Below are positions 10,950 through 23,119 of a DNA stretch of 64,000 nucleotides, piece by piece (position 1 is the first letter of the stretch; every line of letters begins with the position of its first letter). A program made the position numbers and the translations under genes. Origin of the DNA: Euryodendron excelsum (Eukaryota > Streptophyta > Magnoliopsida > Ericales > Pentaphylacaceae); contig CM065392.1 in NCBI GenBank assembly GCA_033060915.1, forward strand, positions 16,380,001 to 16,444,000, written 5' to 3'. Under the pieces are notes generated by a model. The model was given only the letters and a program-made list of their open reading frames with translations, was not told where the DNA came from and ran no database searches.

Positions 10950-11180
10950 GTCTATAGTCTAAAGTTTCGAGATATGGAGAAGAGGGTTATGCGAAGATAG
11001 AATGAGATCGATTGGGGTTTATAAGATGGATGAGGGAAGATTTGTGATAGTTCGAAGGTGACTGTTGGATTTTGGTGCGAACAGTGAAGCAGGAGAGAAA
11101 AAGAGCTGAGAGTGAGAGTGAGAGTGAGAGAGGGAATTTCTAATATTTGTAAAGTGGGCTTTGTTAAAGTATATAGGCTC

Positions 11181-11275
11181 GGCTCATGTGTCGACACATG
11201 CGTGTCAATAAAATAATTTTGAGTCTACTGTCGTGATGTGTCGACATATGAAAATGGTATGTCGACACATGAAAC
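11181..11275. promoter_or_regulatory. Palindrome cluster between pol and the third ORF
   Basis: Three copies or near-copies of the palindrome atgtgtcgacacat lie within about 90 bases (about 11188, 11237 and 11261). The same palindrome is repeated in both LTRs. Sirevirus LTRs are known for clustered palindromes in the promoter zone. The cluster lies 230 bases upstream of the third ORF start on the minus strand, so it could be a promoter for that ORF. It may equally be a relic of an internal LTR-derived piece. Confidence 0.5.
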
Positions 11276-11450
11276 CAGACTGGGGCATGTGAAATACAAG
11301 GAATTTAGGAGATGGCTTTTCAATATGGAAGAGAAATTTTGTTTTGATATGATCATGCAATGAATTATGAATATGAGAAATGCAAATCACATAAATGATA
11401 ATCACATTTGAAACATTTAAAACATAAATTTCACTTAACTTAAACAAGTA

Positions 11451-14400
11451 TTAAGACATAGGATCATTCATTCCCAATTCTTTTCTTATCATGCAAAAAC
11501 GATCTTCATTCAATGGTTTAGTAAATATATCAGCCAATTGCATGTTGGTGCACACAAAGTTAAGTTCAATATCACCTTTTTATACATGATCTCATATAAA
11601 ATGATATCTAATTTCAATGTGCTTTGTGCAAAAGTGTTGAATAAGATTTTTAGTCAAATTTATAACACTAGTATTATCACACTTAATAGGAATATGATCC
11701 AACAAAATTCTATAATCTTCTAGTTGTTGTTTAATCCATAACACTTGAGCGCACAACAACTACCAGCTGCTACATATTTAGCCTCAGCTGTAGAGAGAGC
11801 AATTGAATTTTGTTTCTTGCTATACCAAGATACAATCATATTGCCTAGGAGTTGGTAAAAGCCACTTGTACTCTTCCTATCAACTCTACTCCCTGCATAA
11901 TTAGTGTCAGTGTAAGATTCAAATTAAAGCAAGTACCCTTTAGATACCATAATACAAGGTTAGGTGTGTGCTTAAGATAACGAAATATTCCCTTTACAAC
12001 AATCACATGGGATTCTTTAGGATTAGATTGAAAATGAGCACATAAGCAAACATTAAACATTATATTCGGTTTACTAGTAGTTAGATACAATAAGGAGCCT
12101 ATCATGCTTCTATACAATTTAGTATCTACAGATTTATCTTTCTCATCGCTATCCAATTTTGTTGTAGTACTCATTGGAGTACTCATAGGCTTTGCTTGTT
12201 TCATGCCAAACTTTTTGATCAAGTTCTTGATGTATTTGGCTTGGTTGATGAAGATGCCTTCCTTGGATTGCTTGATTTGAAGTCTGAGAAAGTAGTTGAG
12301 CTCGCCCATTATACTCATCTCGAATTCTCCTAGCATACACTTAGTAAATTCTTCGCAAAGCAACTCATTAGTAGCACTAAAAGCATGTCATTGTTTTTTA
12401 TTTTGATAAAAAGAGTGGTATCTATTTTTCCTCATGAGAAACCTTTTTCAATAAAAAAAACTCACTCAATCTTTCATACCAAGTCCTTGAGGCTTGCTTC
12501 AAACCATATAAAACTTTTGTTAGTTTAAAAACATGGTTAGGAAATTTTGGATGTTCAAAACCAGGAGGTTGTTCAACAAAAACTTCTTTGGTGATAAAAT
12601 CATTTAGAAAAGCACTTTTAACATCCGTTTGATATAATTTAAAATCTTTAAAGCAAGCAAATACAAGTAACAATCTAATGGTTTCTAATCTAGCTACCGG
12701 AGCATATGTTTCGTCAAAGTCAATGCCTTCCCCTTCGCTATAACCTTGAGTAACAAGTCTTGTCTTATTCCTCACAATAACTTCGGATTCATCCATTTTA
12801 TTTCTAAAGACCCATTTAGTTCCAATGACTGGATGATCATTAGGTCTAGGAACAAGGTACCATACCTCATTCCTTTCAAATTGGTTCAATTCTTCTTGCA
12901 TTGCATTAATCCAAAATTCATCTTTTTTAGCGTCATCAAAACATTTAGGCTCTATTTGTGATAAAAATGCAAGATGATTACATATATTTTTAATAGAAGA
13001 TCGAGTTCTTAGTCCTTGTGAAGGATCACCTAAGATTTGCTCCGTAGGATGGTTATGCACAAACTTCCATTTCTTAGGTAGTCCTTCATTGATTTCTTGT
13101 TGGCTTGTAGGATCTTTTTGTGCTTTTCTTTCTTTTTGAGGTTCTTCATTTAAACTTGATTGAATGTCCAGCTTTTCCATGTCTGGCTCTTCCTTATCTA
13201 CATCATCACTTACAATATTCTTTAAAGAATAGTTATATTCATCAAAAGTGATATGAATGGATTCTTCAACCACTAGAGTCATCTTATTAAAGACTATAAG
13301 CCTTGCTATGTGTTGAATATCCAAAAAATACACTCTCGTCAGATTTTGCATCAAACTTGCTGAGGTTGTCTTTATTGTTATTCAATACAAAGCATTTGCA
13401 TTCAAAAGTTTTAAAGTATGAGACATTTAGTTTCTTATCTTTTTAAAGTTCATAAGGAGTTTTGTTCAAAATTTTTCTAAATAAAATTCGATTCAAAACA
13501 TAACAAACTGTGTTAACAGCTTCATCCCAAAAATACTTTGTTAAACCATTTTCACAAAGCATGGTTCTACCCATGTCTTCTAAAACTTTGTTTTTCCTTT
13601 CAACAACTCCATTTTGTTGAGGTGTTCTAGGGATTGAAAAGTTGTGATCAAAAACCATTTTCATCGCAAAATATTTCAAAAGGTTTGCAATCAAATTCCC
13701 CTCCATGATCATCCCTAATAGAAGTGAATGAAAATCGTTTTTCATTTTGAACTTTTCTATAAAATTTTGTGAAGAAAACAATTGTCTCATCCTTATGAGC
13801 TAAGAAAAATGTCTATGTAAATCTAGAATAGTCATCAATGATAACAAGTGTATATTGTTTCCCACCAAGACTTAAAGTCCTAGTTGGTCCAAATAAATTC
13901 ATATGCAATAGTTATAGTGGCCTAGAGGTAGTGAGCATATTTATAGATTTGAAAGAAATTCGAGTTTGCTTACCTAGTTGACAAGCATCACGAACTTTAC
14001 CTTTGTCAAATTTTATTGTTGGAAGACCTTTGACCAAATCATTTTTAGAAACCTTTGAAAGTATGCTCATACTAATGTGATGAAGTCTTCTATGCCACAA
14101 CCAACTTTCATCATTATTCATAGCGGCAAGGCATTCTACTTTACAAGAAGATAAATCATTAAGATCAAAAATATAAATATTGTCTTGTCTATGCCCAGTG
14201 AGGATTGTCTTGTTACCATTAATGTCAATTACATCACATTTAAAGGATTCAAATAAAACCTTGCATCTTTTGTCACAAAGTTGACTAATGCTCAAAAGAT
14301 TGTGTTTGAGTCCTTTAACAAGAAATACATTTTCGATAGGAGTAAAGGAATTCTTACCAACACTACTTATACCTATGATCTTCCCTTTGCTATTGTCGCC

Positions 14401-14640
14401 AAATGTGACAAGACCTCCATCTTTTAGTGAGAGAGATGTGAATTGGGCTTCATCTCCTATCATATGCCTTGAGCATCTACTATCCAAGTACCAATAGTCT
14501 TTCTTGGCTTTTACTTGAAGGCAAACCTATAAAAGGAATTCATTTGATCTTAGGTACTCAAACCATCTTAGGTCCTTGAAAGTTAGTCCTCAATGGTCTT
14601 CTAGGGACCCATGCATTGCTAGGAACAATAGACTTTTGTA
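11451..14640 (-). pseudogene. pol of the Sirevirus-type copia element (PR-IN-RT-RNase H)
   Basis: Domains lie in copia order on the minus strand. The protease region has YWYLDSRCSRHMIGD near 14450-14500; the usual D-S-G is D-S-R. The GAG-pre-integrase has LWHRRLHHISMSILSKV at about 14060. Integrase end reads TPQQNGVVERKNKVLEDMG at about 13570-13630. Reverse transcriptase runs 12420-13060 with GTKWVFRNK, QTDVKSAFLN and LYGLKQASRTWYERL. The catalytic YVDD box near 12390 reads N-N-D in a shifted frame, so the first aspartate is lost. RNase H ends at 11451 with a recognisable STAEAKYVAAGSC. At least six frame breaks or stops divide the frame. The product would have copied and integrated the element; it is dead here. 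Confidence 0.88.
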
Positions 14641-16159
14641 AAGCATAACATCTATTAGCAATATGTCCTAGTTTATGACAACAAAAACATGAGATTTATG
14701 GTTTGCCAATTGAAATACTAAATCTGCCTTTTAAAAATTCTTTTTTTTTAAAAGGATCAAAGCCAAAACTAGCTTTGTCTAGTGAGCATTTTTGTTTTCC
14801 TAATATTGCATCCAGCTTTTCTTTTCCATTTACATATCTAAAAAGAGTTGTTTCCAAGCTTTTAATCTTATCAAGTAAAATTTTGTTTTTTTTTAAAGAA
14901 TCTTTTTGAAAAGAGTTTTTCTTAATCTTATCATTCAAGGCACAAACTTCATTTTTCAAAACTTTAATTTCTTTTTGTAAATCTTTATTTTTCTTAGTAA
15001 GAGTAAAGATCATCTTTTTAAGAAGTCCATTTTTTATTCTCATTGTTTTGAATTCACGAAGTAGATCATCAAATGCATATTGTAATTTATTGAAAGTAAA
15101 TTGGGAAGAGTCTAATATCTCATTGTCTTCATGAGCCATGAGACATAGGCTAGCCACTTCCTGAGGTTTAGTTTCTTCTTCGGATGTGATTCTTCATCAT
15201 CACTCCATGTTATGGCTTTCATTGCCTTCTTCCCTTAATATTTCCTTTCTTTCTTTTTTAGCAGAGGGGATTCGGCCTTTATAGGCCCAGACTTCTTGTA
15301 TTCACAGCATATGATATTGGATTCTTTATTAGATTCTCCTTTAGCTTCATGCCTCTTTCCACCTTTCCATTTCTTCTTCATGAATCTTCTGAATTTTTGA
15401 GTGATGAGAGTAATTTCATCCTTATTTTCATTATTTGCTGATTCATCATCTTGATTGGTAGATTTGAATGCAACTACCATTTTCTTCATCCTCTTGGGCA
15501 TGTTGCTTTTGAGTAAGCTCATGAGTCATTAGCGAACCCAAGAGTTCTTCAAGAGGCAGGGTGTTGAGGTCCTTTGCTTCTTGAATTGCTGTAACTTTAG
15601 CTTCCCAAGCTTTTGGCAAAGACCTTTGAATCTTCCTCACCTGCTCATTGTTAGGATACACATTTCCAAGAGATTTTAAGCTATTAATAATATCGGTGAA
15701 CCTTGTAAATATTTTTGTGATAGACTCATCAAGTTTCATCTTAAATAATTCGTAACTATGCACCAAAATATTGATTTTTGATTTTTTTAACTTGATTGGT
15801 ACCTTCATGTGTAACTTCTGGTCTATCCCATATTTCTTTAGCTAATTCACACGTGGAGATACGATTGAATTCATTGGGATTAAGTGCACAATATAGAATA
15901 TTTATGACTTTGGTATAGATTGTAGCATTTTTAGATCATCTTCATCCCATTCGAATTCAGGTTTAGGGACATCTATTCTTTCTACTCTGGTTGTAGGACT
16001 TTTGGGTCCATTTACTATAAGTCTCCATAATTTATAATCTACCAATTGAATATAGATTCTCATTCTATTCTTCCAATAGTTATAATTAGTGTCATTAAAC
16101 ATAGGTGGTTTGTTTGTGGATTGACCTTCACCAAGAGAGCTTCCAAAATTGGTTGTCAC
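14641..16159 (-). pseudogene. gag of the Sirevirus-type copia element
   Basis: The start is ATG at 16159, 42 bases from the primer site. The N-terminus has PPMFNDTNYNYWKNRMRIYIQ, the UBN2/DUF4219-like opening of copia Gag. Next come a helical capsid part (15446-15808, with ITKIFTRFTDIINSLKSLG), a decayed knuckle at about 15290 (C-C-E-Y-K-K-S-G-x-I, with the His and last Cys lost), and a long Lys/Leu-rich coiled coil (14696-15157, starting ASLCLMAHEDNE). An intact CCHC knuckle, CFCCHKLGHIANRC, follows at about 14650-14695. The CLMA-plus-coiled-coil layout is usual for Sirevirus-like Gag. Stops and frameshifts split it into four frames. Gag would package the element RNA into particles in the cytoplasm. 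Confidence 0.82.
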
Positions 16160-16200
16160 GGATCTATTCCTAGGATGTTAAGCCTAAAACAGGAATACAA

Positions 16201-16212
16201 GCTCTGATACCA
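16201..16212 (-). other. Primer-binding site, tRNA-iMet type
   Basis: On the minus strand the 12 bases TGGTATCAGAGC lie two bases inside the 5' LTR end. This is the classical initiator-Met tRNA primer site of plant copia elements. It is fully conserved and fixes the element's orientation. Confidence 0.92.
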
Positions 16213-16987
16213 ATTGTTGGCCCAAAAGACAACCCAAGAGGGGGGTGAATTGGGTTATTTGAATTTTAATGGCAATTAAGATTAATTAAAATTAATCTAA
16301 TCAATAGAACAATGATCAATATATATAATGCAATGTAATCAAAAGAGAAATATAAAACAAAGCAACAGAAAGCACACCAAGAATTACCGAGGTTCAACCA
16401 CAATTTGTGGTCTACATCCTCAACCCAAGAACTTCTTGAAGTCTTCCTCCACTATGTAATCTCTAATTACAAAATGGATAATGATTTACCAAGTGCTCAG
16501 CTCACTTTTACACAAGAACTTCTTCCCAAGTTCTTCTAGCTATCAAGTGGTTTTGTCCAAGATCTACTCAAACTTATAAGAGTTTTTCTTCTAAGAACTT
16601 TCAAACTCTCACTTATAGGTGTATGAAGTTGTACAAACGAAATACAAACTCTCTATTAAGAGTGGATAAACAAATAAAAACTCACTAAATGAAGACAAGA
16701 AGAATGTTCAGATTTTTCAATTTGATTAGTCAGTGGTACTTGTGCTTATTGTATCTCTTTTTTTTTTTTTTACTAAGTAAGAAAGAATATCAATAGACAA
16801 AAAAGATTGAAAGATCAAGTACAAATACAAGGGGCATACCCCAGGCCAAAGGATAATGATAATCAAGAAAGATAACCATCCAACCAAATTAAAGAACCCA
16901 ACTAGCACTAGCTAAGCAAAGTACACAAAGAAGCTAACTTAGCTCAACAACTCTAAGAACTAAACAAATAGCAATGAATAGTTGCTC

Positions 16988-19900
16988 TTAGTTCTTGAAA
17001 ATATCATTGGGAATCCGCCATATTTGTTGGAGGTCCCTATTTGGTGCCGTTCCATGAAAGCCTCTCAAGCTAGCCATCTTACTACGAACTTGAAAGACTA
17101 TTTCATTGAGCACTGCCTTCATGTCCCTACTCTTGTTAGCCATTAATCTCTCATTCCTTTCTCTCCAAAGGAAATAAACAGTGGTGGAGAGCATTAACTT
17201 GCAAAGAATATTTTTCAAAGCCTTCCCCTTCAAGGTACAAGCCCAAGATACAATCCCTTGCCACTCATTACTCAAGCATTGGGCCTTACATTTTGCTAGC
17301 AGTTGCACTCATAATCTGTTGGTGATTGAACACTGGAAGAAGAGATGGTTGTGGTCTTCAATTTTATCTCTACAAAACACACAACACATGTCATTTAACA
17401 TACCATAGGCAGCAAGTTTGTCTTGGGTGGCTAATCTTTCTCGAATAGCAAGCCAAAGGATGAAGCTATATCTAGGAATAGCCTTCTTAAACCAAGCAAC
17501 TTTAGCCCACTCCACTTGAGGACTATGACTTCTAATACTTTGCCAAGCTGATCTAACTGAAAATTGGTGATTTTTTTTCTGGAATCCACATGGCTTGATC
17601 AGTACAAGAACTATTAGGAAGTGGAATACATGACATACACCTCTTGAGCTCCATCAACTCTATGGAATTTGCCACAGGCCAATGCCACTGGTTGTCTCTA
17701 ATAATAGTGCTAACTTTTGCTTCTTTACCTAGCCCAGAATCATAGATCACCTTATCCCCCATTCTTTGATGTATAGGCCCCATTGGCAGCCAATTATCAT
17801 ACCAAAAGGAAACCTGTGAGCCTTCCCCAATTTTGTACTTGATCAAAGGCCTAATGAGATCTCTTAGCTGCAAAATTTTCCTCCAAGTCCAAGAGCAATC
17901 CCAAGGAACCTTAGCCACCCAGAATTGACTTCTAACTAGAAGGTTAGCTCTGACCCACTTCACCTAACAAGAGGTTGTAGAAGATTGGCACAACAACCAG
18001 ATGTATCTAGTGATATTAGCTTGGTTCCAATCCACCAACTTCTTTATGCCTAGACCACCTTCATCATTTGGTTTAGTAACCTCTTCCCGATTAACCTTAG
18101 CTCCAGTACTCTTTAAATCAGGCACTTTCCAAAGAAAAGCTCTGAAGCATTGATCAATTTTCTTCAAAACTTTCTTAGGCATAATGAAATGGGCACACCA
18201 GTAGCTTTGCATGCTAAATAAGACTGATTTGATGAGCTGCAACTAGCCAGCATAAGAGAGAAACTTACCAGTCCAAGACTTGGCCTTACTCATAATTCTA
18301 TCAACCAAGTTATTGCAATATTCAGGTTTTAGCTTAGAAGAAATCAGGGGAACCCCTAGGTATTGAATTGGAAGCACACCTGGCTGAAACTTGAAGAGAT
18401 TTAACAATTGCTCTCTCCCTTGATCATCCAAACCAATAAGAAATATATTACTCTTGGCACAATTTGGAACAAGACCTGAGAATTTAGACAATATATCCAA
18501 AGCCTCCTTTAAAATCCTAGCAGAAGCAATCTCAGCCTTGCAGTAAAGCATCAAGTCATCAGCAAAACAAAGGTGAGTTAAGCTAGTTTTCTTACATCTC
18601 CAATGAAACTGAAAAATGGGGCTCCTCTTTACTTGCTGCTGAATAATTTGAGATAGGACATTCATACAAATTACAAATAAGTAAGGGGATAAAGGATCAC
18701 CTTGCCTCAGGCCTTTAGCTCCAGGAAAGAAACCCTCCAAGGCACCATTAAGGCTGATTGAGTACATAGGAGTAGAGATGCAGACCTGTATCCAATTCCT
18801 TAGTTTATCTGGAAATCCCATAAGCTCCAAAACATCCAACACGAATTCCCATCTGACTGAGTCATAGGCATTCATAAGATCTACCTTCACAGCACATTTA
18901 GCCAACTTGGTGTTCTTATGATAGCCTCTCATAAGTTCTTGAGCAAGTAGGATGTTATCACTAATCTTCCTTCCTTGAATAAAAGCTGATTGGGCTTCAT
19001 CAATAACCAGAGGCAACAAACTCTTAATTCTATTCGCAATAATCTTAGTAATGCATTTGTATAGGGTATTGCAACAAGAGATAGGTCGATAGTCCTTTAA
19101 GGTTGTGGGATTTGGAACTTTGGGGATTAAGGCTACAATGGTAGCATTGACTTCCTTTAACAAACAACCAGAATTAAAGAATGATTTAATGGTAGCAACC
19201 ACCTCCTTTCTAACTATAGGCCAAGCTTTCTTAAAGAAAAAGCCATTGAAACCATCAGGACCAGGGGCCTTGTTTGGATTTAAGTTAAAGAGCACTTGCT
19301 TAATCTCATCTTCCGTGACATTCCTATCCATATTTGCAGCAGCTTCTTCAGAAATCACTTTACTAACATATTGTTGAAGTTCTTGCTTCCCTGGATACTT
19401 CACATCATTTTCCTTCCCCAACAAGTTCTGGAAGTACTTTACAAATTCCTCTTTCACCTCTTTAATATCTTCCACTACAGTACCGTCTTCCTTCTTTATG
19501 GAGGAGGTTTTATTCCTATAAGCTCTATTCCTTACTAACTTGAAGAAAAAATTGGTGTTTTGATCCCCTTCGTTCAGCCACAGAATTCTGCTCTTTTGCT
19601 TGGCAAAGCTCTCCTCTTGGTTATTCAAAGCATTAAGTTTGGAAAGGCTCTCTTTCTCCTTAGTCAAGAGCCCTAGATCCCCACCATTTGCCTCTAACTG
19701 TCTTTGAAGATTGAGCAACTCCTCTCTAGCTTCATTAACTCGCAGCGAAATATCATAACATTTCTTCTTATTTAGCTCCTTCAAACTAGATTTCACCATT
19801 TTCAGCTTCTTGCAAACTTGGTACATTGGGTACCCATCAACAACAGTATTCCAAGCTTGCTGCATCGTAGGCAAAAACTCCTCATACTCAGCCCAAAAAC

Positions 19901-20644
19901 TAAAGAACTTAAATGGTTTAGTACCTTCCTTCATATAGAGCCCCAACCGAACCAAAATAGGGCTATGATCTGAAACCCCAAAGGAAAGAATTCAGCTGAA
20001 GAAAATCTGAATTTAGAGTTCCAGCAGCTGTTAACAAGAGCTTTAACAATTTTTCTTAGGATATAATTCTTAGCACGTCCATTGTTCCCAGTAAAATGGA
20101 AACCCCCATATCAAAGATCATCCAGCTCAGCCTCCACAAGACACTCATTAAATTCGTCCATGAAATCAAGCCAATTAGTGCTTCCCCCTCTTCTCTCAAA
20201 AGGAGACCTTATAGCATTAAAATCACCCATGTCCAGCCAAGGTTCATTACAGACCAGATTTGCATGTTGCTCAAGATCCCTCCAAAGCTGCCTTCTAAGT
20301 GTTACAGTGTGTAAACCATAAGCGAAAGAAATGTAGCAATGGATCTTCTGCTCAATAAGAAAGATCTTACAATGAATAATTTGGTTAGACATGCTTAGAA
20401 CATCCAATTTCACAAAATTCGAATTCCACCCAACCCAAATTCTACCAACCCCACTAGTGTTATAATTATGGATGAAATCCCAATTCTTCATCAGTCCACG
20501 ACAAATTGAATCCCTATTCTCCAACTTGACTCTAGTTTCGACAAAACCAAAACACCAAATGTTGTGGCACTAAACAAAATCTTTGATTTCTCTCTGCTTG
20601 GAGAGATCATTGAGACCTCTCACATTCCAGCAAGCAAAGGACAT
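16988..20644 (-). pseudogene. ORF2 of LINE-1: endonuclease and reverse transcriptase
   Basis: ATG at 20644 lies four bases after the ORF1 stop. The endonuclease (20520-20110) opens with A-C-W-N-V-R-G-L-N and has DMGDFNAIRSPFERRGGS with the catalytic D-x-N. Reverse transcriptase (19955-18243) is an open frame of 570 codons with NPNKAPGPDGFNGFFFKKAW, KDYRPISCCNTLYKCITKI, GLRQGDPLSPYLF and the catalytic FADDLMLY. A zf-RVT-like end (17515-16988) has FILWLAIRERLATQDKL and C-V-F-C. No RNase H domain is seen. Breaks include TAG at 18240, TAG at about 17965 and a frame break near 20110. The protein would nick DNA and copy the RNA at the nick. Confidence 0.9.
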
Positions 20645-20647
20645 TAA

Positions 20648-22846
20648 TTACTTAGAACAAGTGGTACTCCCCTTAGAGCTATTAGCTGAGCTCTGCCTTC
20701 TTCTCTTCTCATTCATCATCTTATTCTTTTGTATCTTCCTATCAACTTCATCCACTACCGTTGCCTTGTCTATGAGAGGATTTGCAATAGGAGTTGCCAT
20801 CAAATTTGACTGACCATCCCCACTAGCTTCCAGGTCTTCAAAATCTTCCATCTTGTCAATTGTTGAAATCTATTGAGAGTTATGACCTCAACAACAGGTT
20901 TCTTCATCAGATTGGCTGGTTGCATGGCAACTAATTGATCACCACTGCAAGCACCACTTGGAATGACATTTGTTGCCCTCAAATTAGTAGAAAGCATCTC
21001 CTCTAATTGCCCAACACCACTTGGACCAGCTAAACTTGGAGCACTTGTAGTATCCTCATCAATAGTAGTCTCCTTCCCTTTGCGCTTAACTTCTGTCCAG
21101 CTCTCTTCATTTACAATCTCTACTATTGTATTCTTTTTAACTTGCCATTCTTGTTTCATCACCTTTTTGCACTTGCTCACTACATGCCCAAATTCTTTGC
21201 AAACTTCACAAATCTTTGGAACCCAATTGTACTCAACAGCTATTTCAACAACACCTCTACCTTCCACCACCAAATCAAAGGAATCTGGAAGTTTAGATTT
21301 AGCATTAACTTCCACACAAATTCTAGCAAAGTTTATTCTTTTTAACTCTTCAGTCAAGTTATCCGGATATAGGGGTTTCCCCACTGCACTAGCCACATAA
21401 CTTAGGCCTTTTGCTGTCCACAATTCCAAGGAACATTATAGAAATTAACCCAAATGGGGACTAATTTACAGCTATCCTTACTAAGGCTCATGTTGAGTTT
21501 CCATTTCCTTAGGCATATAGGACGCCCAACAAAGTGTCATGGTCCATTCTCAATGACCCAATCACAACAGGTAGCTGATGAAAATTTGAAATAATAGAAC
21601 CCATTATTAGTGGTCAACAATTTGTCAAACCCATGTTTATCCCATAATTTCTTGGCAATGTTGTTGACTAAATTAAAGGGTAGTTTATTTTGCAAAAAGT
21701 ACCCAATTAGAGTATTTTCCCACAACTCAGCACCTTGGGCAGCCACATCCAAAGGAGGTTTAACTATAACTCTATCATTTCCCATTTCAGGTTTGAAATA
21801 TTCAAGATTCATAAAAGAGCATTTCTTTGACTTTAAAATGAAAACCCACTTACTTGGACCATTGGGACCACTTTACTTCTCACCAGGTTCGTTGACCGTG
21901 CCCCCCCCCCCCCCCCCCCATGCTGCCTCCATGCTTGGTTGACTGCAAATTCTACTGTGGCAGAGTTATCTCCAGCTTTTCCTTCACCCAAGTAAGTATG
22001 TTGTCTCTCCATCCCCTTTGCATGTGCACTGTCTTCACCCATGCAAGCATGCTGCACCCTATTTCCCAAACCCAAAGTAGTGGAGACAAGACCCATCCCC
22101 ATCACCATTGTATTTGCACTCTCTCTACCAAGTGCGTGAACAGTAACCTTCTTCTTCATAAGCTGAGGTTTGGACATCAAATTTGCAGCTGCAACAAGGG
22201 GAGCAATCACCACATTAGATTCCTCCTTTGCTCTAACCTTCTCTGCTTGAATCTTACCTATCTTCTCTATAAGCTGAGGTTTAGACATTGAATTTGCAGC
22301 TACTTCATGGGGAGAACTCACCACATAAGTTTCCTCTTCCTCCTCAACCTTATCTGCCCAGCTTTTGGATGAAGAGTTAGTACCAGGAGATTTTTTACCA
22401 TTTGTGCACAAGAGTGGACCTCCAAAGCTAGCAATGGGCGTATTAAAACAAGCCTTGACCTCATGCATCTCTGAAGCCATACTTGACCCAAGCATATTAC
22501 TTGGAGTATTGCATAGCTCAGACACCATAGCCTTGAGTTTTTCAATTTCAAATTTGTACTCATCTCTTTCCAACTTCAAAAACTCCAAATCAGAATTCAA
22601 CTCAGAGATTCTACGAGCAACAGCACCTGGAACAATGGCTTGACCTCTCCCAACCTCCGTTGTAGAATTATCAACGTGAATCCCTTGTGACCCAGCTCTT
22701 AGCTTTAGAAATCTCTCAAGAGAGCCATTAAGAGGGTCATAAATGCCTGCACCATTTCCTAACAGAGGTGAACCATCCTCACCAATCGTAACAATATACC
22801 CCATCACTCTAAGATGGTCTCCATCCTCACCCTCCATCTTCTCCAA
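20648..22846 (-). pseudogene. ORF1 of LINE-1: nucleic-acid-binding protein
   Basis: It starts at MEKMEGEDGDH (22846) and has a coiled-coil-like part (about 22520-22620, LNSDLEFLKLERDEYKFEIE). A long Ser/Val-rich linker follows, then a DUF4283 domain (about 21810-21480, with PFNLVNNIAKKLWDKHGF and KLWD...W) and a CCHC knuckle CEVCKEFGHVVSKC near 21165-21205. The C-terminus is Lys/Arg/Ser-rich and ends at 20648. Frame breaks lie near 21833, 21530, 21430 and 20850. A run of 19 C (21901-21919) codes poly-Gly in the frame before the first break. ORF1 proteins of plant L1 elements bind their own RNA. Confidence 0.88.
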
Positions 22847-23053
22847 AGAAATCAGAATAAGTTCTAGAAAAGAAGACGAAAATGAATCCTAAAGGGAGAA
22901 TCTCTCAACTAACCCCCCAGCTGCACCACACTCATTAATGCCACCTTCAACCTCCATTAAAGCCTAGAGGAAGATGGAAGAAAAAAAAAAAAAAAGCTGG
23001 AACTCTAGAGAGAAGGGGGAGCTTCTCTTACTGTTGCCATGAAGGAAACTGAC

Positions 23054-23119
23054 GTCTCCATCCTCACCCTCCATCTTCTCCAAAGAAATCAGAATAAGTT
23101 CTAGAAAATAAAACAAAAA
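23054..23119 (-). repeat. Partial second copy of the LINE-1 5' region at its 5' junction
   Basis: The 66 bases repeat 22817-22884 in the same orientation (gtctccatcctcaccctcc...gttctagaaaa). They lie beyond the true 5' end of LINE-1, separated from it by about 20 unrelated bases (near 23034-23053), and touch the target duplication. The copy looks like a short extra stretch made when the polymerase jumped to another LINE RNA. Confidence 0.75.

Larger units (their letters stand above)
16760..23119 (-). mobile_element. LINE-1: L1-type non-LTR retrotransposon, full length but inactive
   Basis: The element lies on the minus strand. Its poly(A) is the T run at 16758-16771. The target duplication is tgcttattgtatctctt at 16743-16759 and tgcttcttatatctctt at 23120-23136: 17 bases with two differences, so the insertion is not recent. 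It carries ORF1 (DUF4283 plus zinc knuckle), then ORF2 (endonuclease, reverse transcriptase, zf-RVT-like end). The 5' untranslated region contains ctctctagagttcc, shared with LINE-2 and LINE-3. An extra partial 5' copy sits at the far 5' end. Confidence 0.92.

Noticed and set aside
16726..16908. Small hydrophobic peptide at the LINE-1 3' end
   Set aside because: It is in the 3' untranslated region; LINE-3 has a similar chance frame at 50535-50825.
19105..19538. Plus-strand frames across LINE-1 reverse transcriptase
   Set aside because: They are antisense shadows of the 570-codon reverse transcriptase frame.
22318..22643. Open frames opposite LINE ORF1, also seen in LINE-2 and LINE-3
   Set aside because: They recur only because the sense ORF is shared; they have no domain and no start context.
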